Shown here piece by piece: positions 8,233 to 17,282 of a DNA stretch of 64,000 bases. Location of the stretch: the NCBI RefSeq assembly GCF_006874465.1, contig NZ_VIRL01000001.1, forward strand, positions 434,001 to 498,000, written 5' to 3'. The notes below the pieces were generated by a model, which saw nothing but the letters and a program-made list of their open reading frames with translations, searched no databases and was not told where the DNA came from. This stretch comes from Microbispora bryophytorum (GTDB lineage: Bacteria > Actinomycetota > Actinomycetes > Streptosporangiales > Streptosporangiaceae). Position 1 is the stretch's first letter. The number at the start of each line of letters is the position of its first letter. Made by a program: the position numbers and the translations under genes.

Positions 8233-8841
8233 GTGGCTGTGCCCAAGGACCCCCACAAGCGCCTGCTCCTAGGCGCGGCCACCGTTAGCGCTGCGCTACT
8301 CGCCCTGGCCGCAGTCGTTGCAGATGCTCTCGACAGTTGGATACCACTAGGAGTGGCTGGCGCCCTGATCGGCCTCATATGGCTAGTCGGCGTGATGATG
8401 CTCGGCACCGACACCATCGTGGACTCGGAGGAGCTTCGTGAGGTTAGGGTGCTGGCGGAAAGGCTCCCCACGGACGTCGACCTTCCGAGCGGCGACGTCT
8501 TCCTCAGAATTGCAGCCCGCCATCCAATGGACCTTGCCATCGTCAGGGTGTCGCGTGAGGGCCTTCTGGATGCCCACCTTGACCTACAGGGCAACTCCGT
8601 CAGCACCTTGTCGTACGACCGGTTCAGCATCGGCGGCGACAACCTAATTGCACGCCATCATGCAGTGCAGAAGGTAAGGAGAGGGGACTCGGGTCTTCTG
8701 GAGACCTTACCGGAGCCGGACCCCACCTTCAGGGACTTGTTCCGCTACTTCCGGTTCGTCAGGAGTACGCGGGCGCTGCAAGTGACCGAGACGGAAATCG
8801 TAGAGTTGCGGGACCAACTTCGTCGAGCCTTGGGGTCATGA
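8233..8841 (+). CDS. Membrane-anchored hypothetical protein, 202 aa
   Basis: GTG start at 8233 (MAVPKDPHKRLLL). Two hydrophobic segments at about residues 10-30 and 36-58 (LLGAATVSAALLALAAVVAD and IPLGVAGALIGLIWLVGVMM) form a hairpin anchor. The remaining 140 residues are cytoplasmic-looking and charged, with no motif I know. The gene directly follows the frameshifted small gene upstream, so the pair was likely co-transcribed. Confidence 0.6.
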   Translation: MAVPKDPHKRLLLGAATVSAALLALAAVVADALDSWIPLGVAGALIGLIWLVGVMMLGTDTIVDSEELREVRVLAERLPTDVDLPSGDVFLRIAARHPMDLAIVRVSREGLLDAHLDLQGNSVSTLSYDRFSIGGDNLIARHHAVQKVRRGDSGLLETLPEPDPTFRDLFRYFRFVRSTRALQVTETEIVELRDQLRRALGS

Positions 8842-9266
8842 CCGCCCTGGCAAGGTGACCACTTCGACCAGGTCGGCGAGGTCTACCAACTGGGCCACCT
8901 CTCAAACGCTGGCGCAGTACGCGATGTGGTACTCGATGTGCCGCACCCTCAGCAGTTGGCGCCCGTTCAGGCAGGACGGCCCTCGACCGTCCAGCCGTGC
9001 ACGCCAACCCACCGCATAGGGCCAATCGTAGAGACCATCAAGTCGACGGCAGCTAAAACGCTGACCTGCTTACGGCGAGGCGATGCGCCTCGATTGTGGC
9101 TACGCTGCACTGGCATGACCGTTCTCCGTTCCATTCGCCTAGAGGCTCTCCTCGGCGGAGCGTTGATCACGACGGGGGCGAATTGTCGGTTGGTGCGTGC
9201 ACAATGCGAGACGGGGTCTGGAGGTGCACCATCGCCGAGCAAGTTCGTCAAAGATCGAGTACTCTC
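8842..9266. other. Non-coding or unassigned stretch
   Basis: About 425 bases without a supportable gene. A short plus-strand reading frame from ATG 9115 exists but has no ribosome site and no recognisable product. The stretch presumably contains the promoter of the next gene. Confidence 0.4.
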
Positions 9267-10469
9267 ATGCTGTCGGGAAGGTCCAAGTTCGCCAACGAGT
9301 TGGCGACGCTCGACCCCCGGCTCAGAAGCGCTCTAGGTGTATTCGATGGCGCGATTCTTGTCGTGGATCTTTGTATCGCCATCGCCCGCCTGCTGATTGA
9401 CGACACAGACGAACGGCCATGGCCTGACCGCCTCTCTGACTTAGAGGATCTGATTGAAGCATGGCAGCCACAGCTAGTTGACGCTCTCGAAGGCATGGAA
9501 CAGCTGGTCAGAGACCCTGACGCCGTCCTCCGGAGAGTCAAGTCCCCCGGATTCCGGGACTTCGCGCACCGACTTCTGGGAGAAGCAACATTTCACCGAC
9601 TCAGCAGCGCGATCAAGACCGACGGTGCCGTGCTCGCGGTTGGCGCACGCAGGGGCATTCGAAAATTGATGCCCCTCGCCCTTGCTCTCGACAACTGCAT
9701 GACCTTCGTGACCGCCGAGCAGTTCTCCCAGATCAAGGGCTTCACCCAGTTCAATGAGTCGTTGCTTCGCATGGTCCTGCTGCTGGATCAGGCGATGGAC
9801 AAGGTGTTCGATCTAGATCTTCCAGTAGAGTCCGTCACTGAACGCATTGAAGAATTGGAGCCGCTGGTCGAAGACACGGCTGCAGACATCACCCGCGTCG
9901 CTGACCAGCTTCACGGAGTGATCACAGGCCAGTCGAACGAGGTTCTCCTAGATCTCAGTGGCCGACTGAGTCGGAAGGTCCGCGGAGCGCGTGACGCCCT
10001 CGACCACTCCGCTGACGGTGTGTCGCAGGCTGCAAACTCTCTCGTCGAATTCATCGATCGCCTGTTGCGAGAAGCCTACGACGATAGGACCGTGATCAAC
10101 TGGGTGAACAGCACCCACCCGGAGGAGGGCGACTTGCTGTACGCGGACAAGGACTCGGGCCGCGTTCGCCCAACTAAGCGAGCCCAGACCCTCTGTTTTG
10201 TGTACGGAGGGCGGGCACCGGGCGACGATCTGTTCGTCTTCAACGAGATGGCGGCTGCGGGTCTTGTAGCTACGCGAGGGCGGTTGCAGAAGCTCAAGCA
10301 CTCCGATGACGGGTCACAGAAGGAGACTCAGGATGTCCGTCGAGGCATAGCGGCCGTGGAGGGATTTATCGTGTACGCGGTCCGCGTCGGGTGGATGGCT
10401 ATGCCCGACGAAGAACTTACCGCGATGCGTGTCCGGCTCGGGAACATCCGCTCTCAGAGTGAAAGGTAG
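9267..10469 (+). CDS. Hypothetical helical protein, possibly a defence-associated nuclease-like protein
   Basis: About 400 residues from ATG 9267. Earlier in-frame starts at 9096 and 9204 lack a ribosome site and would add a low-complexity leader. The first 230 residues are almost all helix. The last third (QAANSLVEFIDRLLREA, then VINWVNSTHP and PTKRAQTLCFVYGG) has the helix-then-Arg-rich strand layout that I associate with predicted pPIWI-associated nuclease domains. That resemblance is from memory and weak. It stands alone between hypotheticals and the defence operon. GC appears lower than in the core chromosome on the right. Confidence 0.55.
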   Translation: MLSGRSKFANELATLDPRLRSALGVFDGAILVVDLCIAIARLLIDDTDERPWPDRLSDLEDLIEAWQPQLVDALEGMEQLVRDPDAVLRRVKSPGFRDFAHRLLGEATFHRLSSAIKTDGAVLAVGARRGIRKLMPLALALDNCMTFVTAEQFSQIKGFTQFNESLLRMVLLLDQAMDKVFDLDLPVESVTERIEELEPLVEDTAADITRVADQLHGVITGQSNEVLLDLSGRLSRKVRGARDALDHSADGVSQAANSLVEFIDRLLREAYDDRTVINWVNSTHPEEGDLLYADKDSGRVRPTKRAQTLCFVYGGRAPGDDLFVFNEMAAAGLVATRGRLQKLKHSDDGSQKETQDVRRGIAAVEGFIVYAVRVGWMAMPDEELTAMRVRLGNIRSQSER

Positions 10470-10699
10470 AGCCTCCACAGCCCTGCTGCAGCGTGGGTGA
10501 CTCCCATCGCGCCACATTCCAGGGAGATGGGCGCCTGCGGCGAAGTACGCGAACCCGAGTGGCCAGGTGGAACTTGCGGACTACGGGACGGATTCGCAAA
10601 TCTGAAGGTCGCCGGCTGTAGCCCTCGGCCGGTTGACGGTGCAGTCTCCCCAGTTCACCACAACTACCCGTCACACTCCGAACAGGGGTGATGGCCCGG

Positions 10700-10912
10700 T
10701 TAGGGAACTTCGACGGCTGCGACGATATGGGGCTTTCCATTGCTTGCGGAGACGACGGACAGCCGCCCATAGGCGTAGGCCCGTAGGAGAATCCGGACCG
10801 CATCGTCAAGCCCTATGCCGTCCTCAGCGGCTCGGGCTCGAGCGGCTTCCCAGACCAGTTCCGACACCTGGATGTCGCCCAAGCTCTGAACATGACTCCC
10901 AGCGTCCGACAT
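10700..10912 (-). CDS. Ribbon-helix-helix-like small DNA-binding protein, 70 aa
   Basis: ATG at 10912 is preceded by a strong GGAGG about seven bases upstream. Residues 13-50 (LGDIQVSELVWEAARARAAE, then LDDAVRILLRAYAYG) fit a CopG/Arc-type strand plus two helices, the pattern of antitoxins and small repressors. It is divergent from the GHKL operon at 11232, and a perfect palindrome lies between them. The natural inference is a regulator of itself and that operon. No toxin partner is visible. Confidence 0.6.
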   Translation of the reverse strand: MSDAGSHVQSLGDIQVSELVWEAARARAAEDGIGLDDAVRILLRAYAYGRLSVVSASNGKPHIVAAVEVP

Positions 10913-11069
10913 TCACACTCCTCCGTACTGACCGTCGTGCCGCACACGGTAGCCGGCGCACCGTCCCCGACTGATACTTAAGAGAGGGCCGTCAGCTGAT
11001 CCACAAGCCGGACTCCTCCCGCGGGAGCCACACCCGTCAGCATTCCCTAGGCCTCGCTCATAACACAAG

Positions 11070-11085
11070 TTGCATAAATATGCAA
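11070..11085. promoter_or_regulatory. 16-bp perfect palindrome, candidate operator
   Basis: TTGCATA-AA-TATGCAA is a perfect inverted repeat in an AT-rich patch of otherwise GC-rich DNA. It lies in the 319-bp divergent intergenic region between the RHH-like gene (minus) and the GHKL operon (plus). It is the kind of site a dimeric repressor would bind. I see no other gene-like feature between 10913 and 11231. Confidence 0.55.
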
Positions 11086-11231
11086 GTTTCGGGCCGTCGA
11101 GATGTCATCCCGACGTACCCTGAGTCGTTAAGTGATCAACACCGCGTTAAGGGCGCGCCATCACGCTGCGACGAGGTTGATACCTCGTCCAGTTCGGCGC
11201 GTCTGCTGGCAGATTCGGGTACGGAGGAATA

Positions 11232-13586
11232 TTGAAGATCACTCCTTCGTCGCGCATCTTGAAGATGCTGGGCGAGATCGAGTTCGATGAGTGGCAGTGC
11301 ATCGCCGAGCTTGTGGACAACGCTTTTGATGACTTCACGGAGATCAAGAAGTCCGGGGTGCCATGGGCTGGCGGCTTCAAGGTGAGCGTGAGCTTGCCGT
11401 CAAATGGCGCGAAGTCCCACGAGGCGAAGGTGGTAATCCAGGACACCGGTCGCGGGATGAGCTATGAGGAACTGGAGCTGGCCGTTCGGGCTGGCTGGTC
11501 GAATAACGACCGGTTCGACAAGCTGGGCCTGTTCGGGATGGGGTTCAACGTCAGCACCGCGCGCTTGGGCAGGCGAACCAGGGTGCTCACGACACGCGCC
11601 GGCGACCCTCACTGGATCGGGGTCGAGATCGACCTTGATCGCATCAAGGATGATTTCGAGGCCGAAGACATCGTCGAGCCTAAGGCCGACCCGAACGAGC
11701 ACGGAACCAAGATTGAGATCTCGCGGCTCCACGCCGAGAGGGCGGACTGGCTGCGCAGGAACGCGGCCAATCTGCGCACCACACTCGGTCGCACGTACTC
11801 CTACATCCTGGAGAACAACGGCTACGAGCTGTGGGTGGGCGGACAGAGGGTCAAGCCGCGGCGGCACTGCCGCTGGGGCGACGACCGATATGTGATCTTC
11901 GGGAGCGGGGCGTCTTCGGAGAAGATCCCGGCATACATCGAGATCGATGAGCGGTTCGAGCCCGCAGAGGCCTGCGCCGACTGCGGAAACTGGCAGGTCC
12001 CGAACAAGGGCAAGTGCGAGCAGTGCGATAGTCAGCGGCTGACGCTGCGCGAGCGCCGTATCCACGGATGGCTGGGGATACAGCGGCACCTCCACAAGCG
12101 CGAGTACGGCATCGACTTCCTGAGGAACGGTCGCAAGATCCTTCAGTGGGACAAGCGACTATTCGAATGGTCCAACCCCAACGATCCGCAGGGTCTTGTC
12201 GACATCGAGTACCCAGTCGATATGGCGCACCAGGGCGGTCGAATCATCGGGGAGATCCATCTCGACCATGTTCCGGTCACCTACCAGAAGAACGCGTTCG
12301 AGTACGGGGACCGCAGCTGGAGGGCTGCCGTGGACTACCTCAGGGGTCCGGGTCCTCTGCTGCCCGAGAAGGCCAAGCGCCTGGGATATCTGGAGAACGC
12401 AAGTCCACTCGCCAAGCTGTTCAAGGGTTACCGGCGTAATGACGCGGGACTTCGTTACCTGGTTCCTGGCGACGGTACCCGGCCGATCCATGACACCACT
12501 CGGCGCTGGGCGGACTTGTTCCACCGGGGGGACGCCGAGTACCAGAGCGATCAGCTCTGGTGGGACGCCGTGGTCGCTCACGACGCGCAGGGAAAGAAGG
12601 CCAAGCTCGACGTCGCTCAGAACAACTCCCCCATCCAACCGGACGAGGCGGCCGTGCTCGACGCACTCGGCGTCACCCCGAAGGGCGCGCAGCCTTCCGC
12701 GTCCAACCCTGGGGACGACGACGTAAGTGGTTCTCCCGACGGGGTAACCCCCACGATCAAGAAGGAGACCACGCAGGATCGTTTGGCGCGGTATCGGGCG
12801 GATTCCCGGGCTATGCCCGAGCTGTCGCGGGACTTCGGATCTCCAAGAGTGGGCTTCCTGCACGTCGAGACCAGGTTTCTGGAAGCCGGCCAGCTCACCG
12901 ACGACCAAGGGCTCCCCACACCGGTGCTCGTGGTCCAGGGCGCGGGCGGTAAGGCGACCGCCTTCATCAACGGGAGTCATGAGGTCTTCTCCAAGCTCGG
13001 AGTCGAGCCAGTCGACCTGTTGCTCGTTGAGCTAGCCACGATCCTGAAGGTGAAGGCGGAGACGGGGCTGACACACGCCCAGTTGGTCGCCGATCTTCGT
13101 GCGGGATGCCTTCCTGATCACGCACTGAAGGCCGACGTCGTCGCTGGCCAGGCGAGAGAGCTGCTGGCCGACTTGCGGGTCCGGATGGCCAGCAGAGTCG
13201 ACGTCGATCCGGCGCGCGCTTACCAATACCTATCCCCGGACGAACTCACCGCGACCGAGAACGAAATGATCGCCAACGGCCAGGTCGGTCTGACCGGGAA
13301 GCTGGGCGAGACCAGCGAGTTCCTCCTGTACGCCCCGCCCTTGTTCACGGTGAAACTTCTGGAGTCGTGGCCGGAAGCGTTCATGGACGGCAACGTGTTC
13401 GTCGGGCCGTACGCCTCAGTGTCGTCGATGTCGGCGCGCCGGCTCAGCCTCGCCAAGGTGGTCGGGTACCTGACCGACATCGCCACCCTGGTCAGCTTTA
13501 ACGCCGCCGATCCTGGTCCTCAGCAGTTGCTACGGACCCGCTTGAGCATCAAGCTGCTCTCCGACGAGATCGCCAGCGAGACATGA
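11232..13586 (+). CDS. MORC-type GHKL ATPase with zinc ribbon
   Basis: 784 residues from a TTG start with GGAGG four bases upstream. GHKL motifs: N-box IAELVDNAFDDF (about residue 24) with the catalytic Glu and Asn, DTGRGM (about 73) and GLFGMGFN (about 97). An S5-like region follows, with an inserted CxxC...CxxC zinc ribbon (CADCGNW...KCEQC, about 247-264). The C-terminal 300 residues are helical and unassigned. Prokaryotic MORC/MutL-like ATPases of this kind are known from restriction-modification neighbourhoods, where ATP-driven dimer closure is thought to clamp or remodel DNA. It overlaps the Mrr-helicase gene by four bases (ATGA). Confidence 0.8.
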   Translation: MKITPSSRILKMLGEIEFDEWQCIAELVDNAFDDFTEIKKSGVPWAGGFKVSVSLPSNGAKSHEAKVVIQDTGRGMSYEELELAVRAGWSNNDRFDKLGLFGMGFNVSTARLGRRTRVLTTRAGDPHWIGVEIDLDRIKDDFEAEDIVEPKADPNEHGTKIEISRLHAERADWLRRNAANLRTTLGRTYSYILENNGYELWVGGQRVKPRRHCRWGDDRYVIFGSGASSEKIPAYIEIDERFEPAEACADCGNWQVPNKGKCEQCDSQRLTLRERRIHGWLGIQRHLHKREYGIDFLRNGRKILQWDKRLFEWSNPNDPQGLVDIEYPVDMAHQGGRIIGEIHLDHVPVTYQKNAFEYGDRSWRAAVDYLRGPGPLLPEKAKRLGYLENASPLAKLFKGYRRNDAGLRYLVPGDGTRPIHDTTRRWADLFHRGDAEYQSDQLWWDAVVAHDAQGKKAKLDVAQNNSPIQPDEAAVLDALGVTPKGAQPSASNPGDDDVSGSPDGVTPTIKKETTQDRLARYRADSRAMPELSRDFGSPRVGFLHVETRFLEAGQLTDDQGLPTPVLVVQGAGGKATAFINGSHEVFSKLGVEPVDLLLVELATILKVKAETGLTHAQLVADLRAGCLPDHALKADVVAGQARELLADLRVRMASRVDVDPARAYQYLSPDELTATENEMIANGQVGLTGKLGETSEFLLYAPPLFTVKLLESWPEAFMDGNVFVGPYASVSSMSARRLSLAKVVGYLTDIATLVSFNAADPGPQQLLRTRLSIKLLSDEIASET

Positions 13587-15238
13587 GCGGCGGTTTTCTG
13601 TCAGCGCGGGCACTCCTCGATGGCGGACCCAGCGGGCTCCCCCACGCGGTGGAAAGGGCACTGTGGCACCTGGGATTCGTGGACGTCCGCGTGGTGGACG
13701 GCGCGAACGACCAAGGCGCTGATCTCCTGGCTGTGAGGGACCGGGAGCAGTGGGTCTTCCAATGCAAGTGGTCGAGCAGGAAAGCGATCGATCGCAGCGG
13801 AGTCGACGACATCGAGCGTGCCCGGACTCGCTATAAGGCTGATCGCGCGGTTCTGGTGACGAATCTCGGACTGAACCGCTCCGCGGAGGAGCGACGGCGC
13901 GCCCTCGAATCGGTCGGTATCAAGATCACGGTGTGGGACGGTCCCACTCTGGCCGCGATCTGGGAGAGGATGCCCGACCGGGCCCCAACGGAATACGCCC
14001 TTCGGGACTACCAGCTCAAGGCGGCGGACGCCGTGTGGGCGGACCTGTCGAATACCGGCCGCGCGCTGCTCGTGCTCGCCACCGGCCTCGGTAAGACAGT
14101 GGTGGGTGGGGAAGTGATCCGCCGGCTCCTGGAAGCCAAGCCCGGCGCCCGCGTGCTGGTAGCCGCGCACATGAAGGAATTGGTGGAGCAGCTCGAACGA
14201 GCACTATGGCGCCACCTCGACAAGAAGGTTCCCACGCGCCTACTGACGGGAGACACGAAGCCGGCGTCGTTGGACGGCGTCCTGGTAGGCACCGTGGAGT
14301 CGGTGCTCGGCGCGGTCCGCGCCGGATGGTCTCCGGGTCTCGTGATGATCGACGAGACGCATCATGTGGGCGAGAACGGGCGTTTCGCCGAGTTGCTCGA
14401 CCTGTGCGGCGAAGCTGGCCAGTTCGGGGTGACGGCGACGCCTTGGAGAGGGGACAAGTTCGACATCACCGCGAGGTTCGGTCGGCCGAGCTTCACGATG
14501 GGGATCGCGGAAGGAATGGCCGCCGGTTACCTTTCCGCGGTCGACTACCGGCTGTTCGTGGACAACCTCGACTGGGAGACCGTCCGTGACAGCAGCAAGC
14601 ATGGTTATTCGATCAAGGAGCTGAACAAGACGCTGTTCCTCCCCCAGCGGGACGAGGAGATCATCGAGCGGCTACGGGAGGCTTGGCGGGAGACCCCCGA
14701 CCCTCGGGCGATCCTGTTCTGCCAGACGATCGAGCACGCGGAGCGGATGGCCACCATGCTGGCCACCGCCGACGGGGCCTGGCGGCGGGCTTCATACCTC
14801 CACAGCGGCCTTGCCCGCCAGCGCCGTCAGATCCTCCTGAACGAGTTCCGGCTCGGACGGGTTCCGATCATCACCTGCGTCGACGTGTTCAACGAGGGCG
14901 TCGACGTTCCGGACGTCAACCTGATCGCATTCCTCCGGGTGACGCACAGCCGACGGATCTTCGTCCAGCAACTCGGCCGTGGGCTGCGGCTCAGCCCAGG
15001 CAAGAGAGCCCTCAAGGTTCTGGACTTCGTGACCGATATCCGCCGTGTCGCGGCGACTTTGGACCTGCGGCGCACGCTGGAGGCCATCGAACACGAAGAC
15101 CTTCGGATGCGTCTCCCCCATGGATCCCGGATCGAGTTCAGCGACGAGACCGCGGGCACATTGCTTGACCACTGGATCCAGGACGCGGCCAGCCTCGAGA
15201 CCGCCGCCGACGAAGTACGCCTCCAATTCCCCGAATGA
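13583..15238 (+). CDS. Mrr-like restriction endonuclease fused to SF2 DEAD/DEAH helicase
   Basis: 551 residues. Residues 15-125 are an Mrr-type PD-(D/E)XK domain: DQGADLLAV supplies the Asp and WVFQCKW the QxK variant of ExK. Residues 145-500 are a helicase: ATGLGKT (Walker A, about 166), MIDETHH (DEAH-type box, about 255), VTATPWRGD and QQLGRGLRLS (motif VI). The fusion suggests ATP-driven translocation coupled to cleavage, as in type I/III-like restriction. The start lies within the stop of the MORC gene, so the two proteins are probably made in step and may form one complex. Confidence 0.85.
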   Translation: MSGGFLSARALLDGGPSGLPHAVERALWHLGFVDVRVVDGANDQGADLLAVRDREQWVFQCKWSSRKAIDRSGVDDIERARTRYKADRAVLVTNLGLNRSAEERRRALESVGIKITVWDGPTLAAIWERMPDRAPTEYALRDYQLKAADAVWADLSNTGRALLVLATGLGKTVVGGEVIRRLLEAKPGARVLVAAHMKELVEQLERALWRHLDKKVPTRLLTGDTKPASLDGVLVGTVESVLGAVRAGWSPGLVMIDETHHVGENGRFAELLDLCGEAGQFGVTATPWRGDKFDITARFGRPSFTMGIAEGMAAGYLSAVDYRLFVDNLDWETVRDSSKHGYSIKELNKTLFLPQRDEEIIERLREAWRETPDPRAILFCQTIEHAERMATMLATADGAWRRASYLHSGLARQRRQILLNEFRLGRVPIITCVDVFNEGVDVPDVNLIAFLRVTHSRRIFVQQLGRGLRLSPGKRALKVLDFVTDIRRVAATLDLRRTLEAIEHEDLRMRLPHGSRIEFSDETAGTLLDHWIQDAASLETAADEVRLQFPE

Positions 15239-15252
15239 TAGGACCCCCCAAC

Positions 15253-15831
15253 ATGTCCATGAGCAAAGACCTCGAAGACAAGATCGCCAAGAAGCTGTTC
15301 GCCGACGCCGAGGCGCTCGGCTGGTCATACCTGACCGGGGACCAGCGCAGCGCGGCCTACAGCCAGTGGATGGACGACCCGGAGGTGGGCGGTCGCCTCC
15401 GCGAGTTCCTGAGCAACGAGAAGGCCCGCGTCTGGATCAAGGACGGGCCCATGAAGGAGTATGCTCGCGCCCGATACGGAGTCGGCAAGTACGCTCAGTA
15501 CGTCGAGAACCCCGCCGCGGGTGCGAGAGATCTTGTGGAACGGGCCTTGGGGCCCAACTGGGAGGTCGTTCCGGGAAGCCGGAAGATCAAGCCCCTGCGC
15601 GTGCTCATCCGGCGCGGGGAGGATGAGCGCCACTTCGCATGGGCGCCGTCTGGGCAGCTCAAGCACCTCGCCTGGGTCGCGATAAAGGCTGAGGCATCCG
15701 GGGATGCCAGGCCATGGGTGCTGTGTGTGGTGGGTTCTTTCGAAAAGCCCATTCCGGCCGACGAGCGGGCGGCAGACCGCCGTATCGGCGCGCGCTGCCA
15801 GCTGGAGATCGTTCACGTGGACGATCTCTGA
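15253..15831 (+). CDS. Small protein of the MORC-helicase operon, 192 aa
   Basis: ATG 15253 is preferred over the earlier 15235 ATG because AGGA lies about nine bases upstream. The protein begins MSMSKDLEDKIAKKLFADAE, with a helical first half and a beta-rich second half (PLRVLIRRGEDERHFAWAPSG, WVLCVVGSFEKP). The family is not recognised, and no nuclease motif is evident. Its place, 14 bases after the Mrr-helicase and overlapping the HTH gene by one base, argues for a subunit or specificity role. Confidence 0.65.
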   Translation: MSMSKDLEDKIAKKLFADAEALGWSYLTGDQRSAAYSQWMDDPEVGGRLREFLSNEKARVWIKDGPMKEYARARYGVGKYAQYVENPAAGARDLVERALGPNWEVVPGSRKIKPLRVLIRRGEDERHFAWAPSGQLKHLAWVAIKAEASGDARPWVLCVVGSFEKPIPADERAADRRIGARCQLEIVHVDDL

Positions 15832-17156
15832 TGGAGAAGACAGGCGACGGAGCGCTGGAAGGCGACTGGCTGGTTGACGTTTGGCGAACGCTCGACCAGC
15901 GCTCACGGGACATGCTCACGATGCGAGCGAAGAACCGTACGCTCGACTCCATCGGTCGCGCGTACGGTGTCAGCCGCGAGAGGGCCCGGCAGGTCATCAG
16001 GAACGCCCAGTGTCAGCTGTCCGAGAAGGCGCGGTGCGCGGCACCTGAGTGGGCCACGGGAATCTTCGAACTCCTGGAGACACGGGCCGCTGTCTCCGAC
16101 GACTACCTGTCAGAAACCCTTCGCGACGACAGCGGGCTCGTACGCGCGTCATTGCTGATGGCGGAAGGCCTATGCCATCCCAAGGCATGGTCGGAGGAAC
16201 TCACCGATCACTGGTCGCTCAGCCCGGAGGCATTGGACGGTCTCCTGCGTGAGCTGGCGGAAGAAGCCCCGTGCAGAAAGGACGAGCTGCGTGACCACGC
16301 GGCGAACATCGGACTCCCCGAGTCCCTCGACATCGACTCGATCATGTCCGCCGGCAAGAGCCCGCTGGTATTGGACGAGTCAGGTTCCTGGGTCCGAAGG
16401 ACCGCCAAGAAGAGGGACGCCGCTTACCTATGGCTTGCTGACCAGGGCGAACCGAGACGAGCGGAGGCGATCGCCGAAGCCATCGCGCTGAACTCGCACG
16501 CGACGGCCGAAGCGCTTCGGCGGGATAACCGGTTCCGTCAGGTCCGCCCCGAAGGCACGTGGGCGCTCACGGACTGGCCTCTCGATGGCGTCAGCGAGCA
16601 CACCAACGCCCTAGACGTGATGATCCAGGTCTTGGCCGACCTGGGCCCCTTACCGCGCCGCGAGCTGACGAACGAAGTACGCCGCCGCTACCCCGTCAGC
16701 TACTCCCGAGTCCAGCAATGCCTGATCAGCTCCCGAATCGGCCTCACCCCCGACGGACGGATCGGCCTCGTCGAACACGGCGCGCTCAGCACGGAGGAGA
16801 AGGAACCGCGGCGCCCCGACAACGCCGTCCACGACGAGGAACTGGGCCTGCTGGCATTCCGCCTCACCGTGGACAAAGACGTGGTGAGGGGAAGCGGGAT
16901 AATCATCAGCCCATGGATCACCTGGCAACTGGGACTACGCCAGGCACCGATGGAGAAGAGCTTCACGCTCCAAGGCAGCGACCGACAGATCGTCTTCAGA
17001 AGGGTCACATCCGCCGCGCAGATGTCCAGCCTACGGCTCGAGGTGAGTGAACAGGGCATGGTCCTGGGCTGCGAATTGGCGGTAGTCCTGCGACTTCAAC
17101 ATGGCACCATGACCATCCGCCACGTCTGCGCCCCAGGAGCCTGTCCCACCGCCTAA
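15831..17156 (+). CDS. Sigma-70 region 4-like HTH protein of the defence operon
   Basis: 441 residues. The ATG shares its A with the stop of the upstream gene. Residues 15-60 (WRTLDQRSRDMLTMRAKN, then SIGRAYGVSRERARQVIRN) are a clear sigma-70 region-4 helix-turn-helix. No region 2 is present, so it is not a complete sigma factor. A middle part has winged-helix-like repeats (AEAIAEAIALNSHATAEALR; ELTNEVRRRYPVS), and the C-terminus is beta-rich. It may recognise DNA for the nuclease complex or control the operon. The family is uncertain, and the fourth-gene position is the main functional hint. Confidence 0.7.
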   Translation: MEKTGDGALEGDWLVDVWRTLDQRSRDMLTMRAKNRTLDSIGRAYGVSRERARQVIRNAQCQLSEKARCAAPEWATGIFELLETRAAVSDDYLSETLRDDSGLVRASLLMAEGLCHPKAWSEELTDHWSLSPEALDGLLRELAEEAPCRKDELRDHAANIGLPESLDIDSIMSAGKSPLVLDESGSWVRRTAKKRDAAYLWLADQGEPRRAEAIAEAIALNSHATAEALRRDNRFRQVRPEGTWALTDWPLDGVSEHTNALDVMIQVLADLGPLPRRELTNEVRRRYPVSYSRVQQCLISSRIGLTPDGRIGLVEHGALSTEEKEPRRPDNAVHDEELGLLAFRLTVDKDVVRGSGIIISPWITWQLGLRQAPMEKSFTLQGSDRQIVFRRVTSAAQMSSLRLEVSEQGMVLGCELAVVLRLQHGTMTIRHVCAPGACPTA

Positions 17157-17270
17157 CCTCGGAGACCGCGCGAGCCGGTGCCGGGCCATCGACGTCCACC
17201 GCCACCCCAGGTTCGACACCGTTTTCGATTCCTACTTGACGAGAGGTGGCTTGGATCATCAACTCCGCGG

Positions 17271-17276
17271 TACACT
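17271..17276 (+). promoter_or_regulatory. -10 box TACACT, leaderless promoter for the methyltransferase
   Basis: TACACT ends six bases before ATG 17283, which places transcription start at or next to the A of the start codon. There is no Shine-Dalgarno sequence. Both fit leaderless expression, common in actinobacteria. The -35 region is not clear. Confidence 0.45.
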
Positions 17277-17282
17277 TCGGCA

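Noticed and set aside
9096-9266. Longer start for the 9267-10469 gene at GTG 9096
   Set aside because: There is no ribosome site, and the added residues (His/Ser/Arg-rich) look like translated intergenic DNA.
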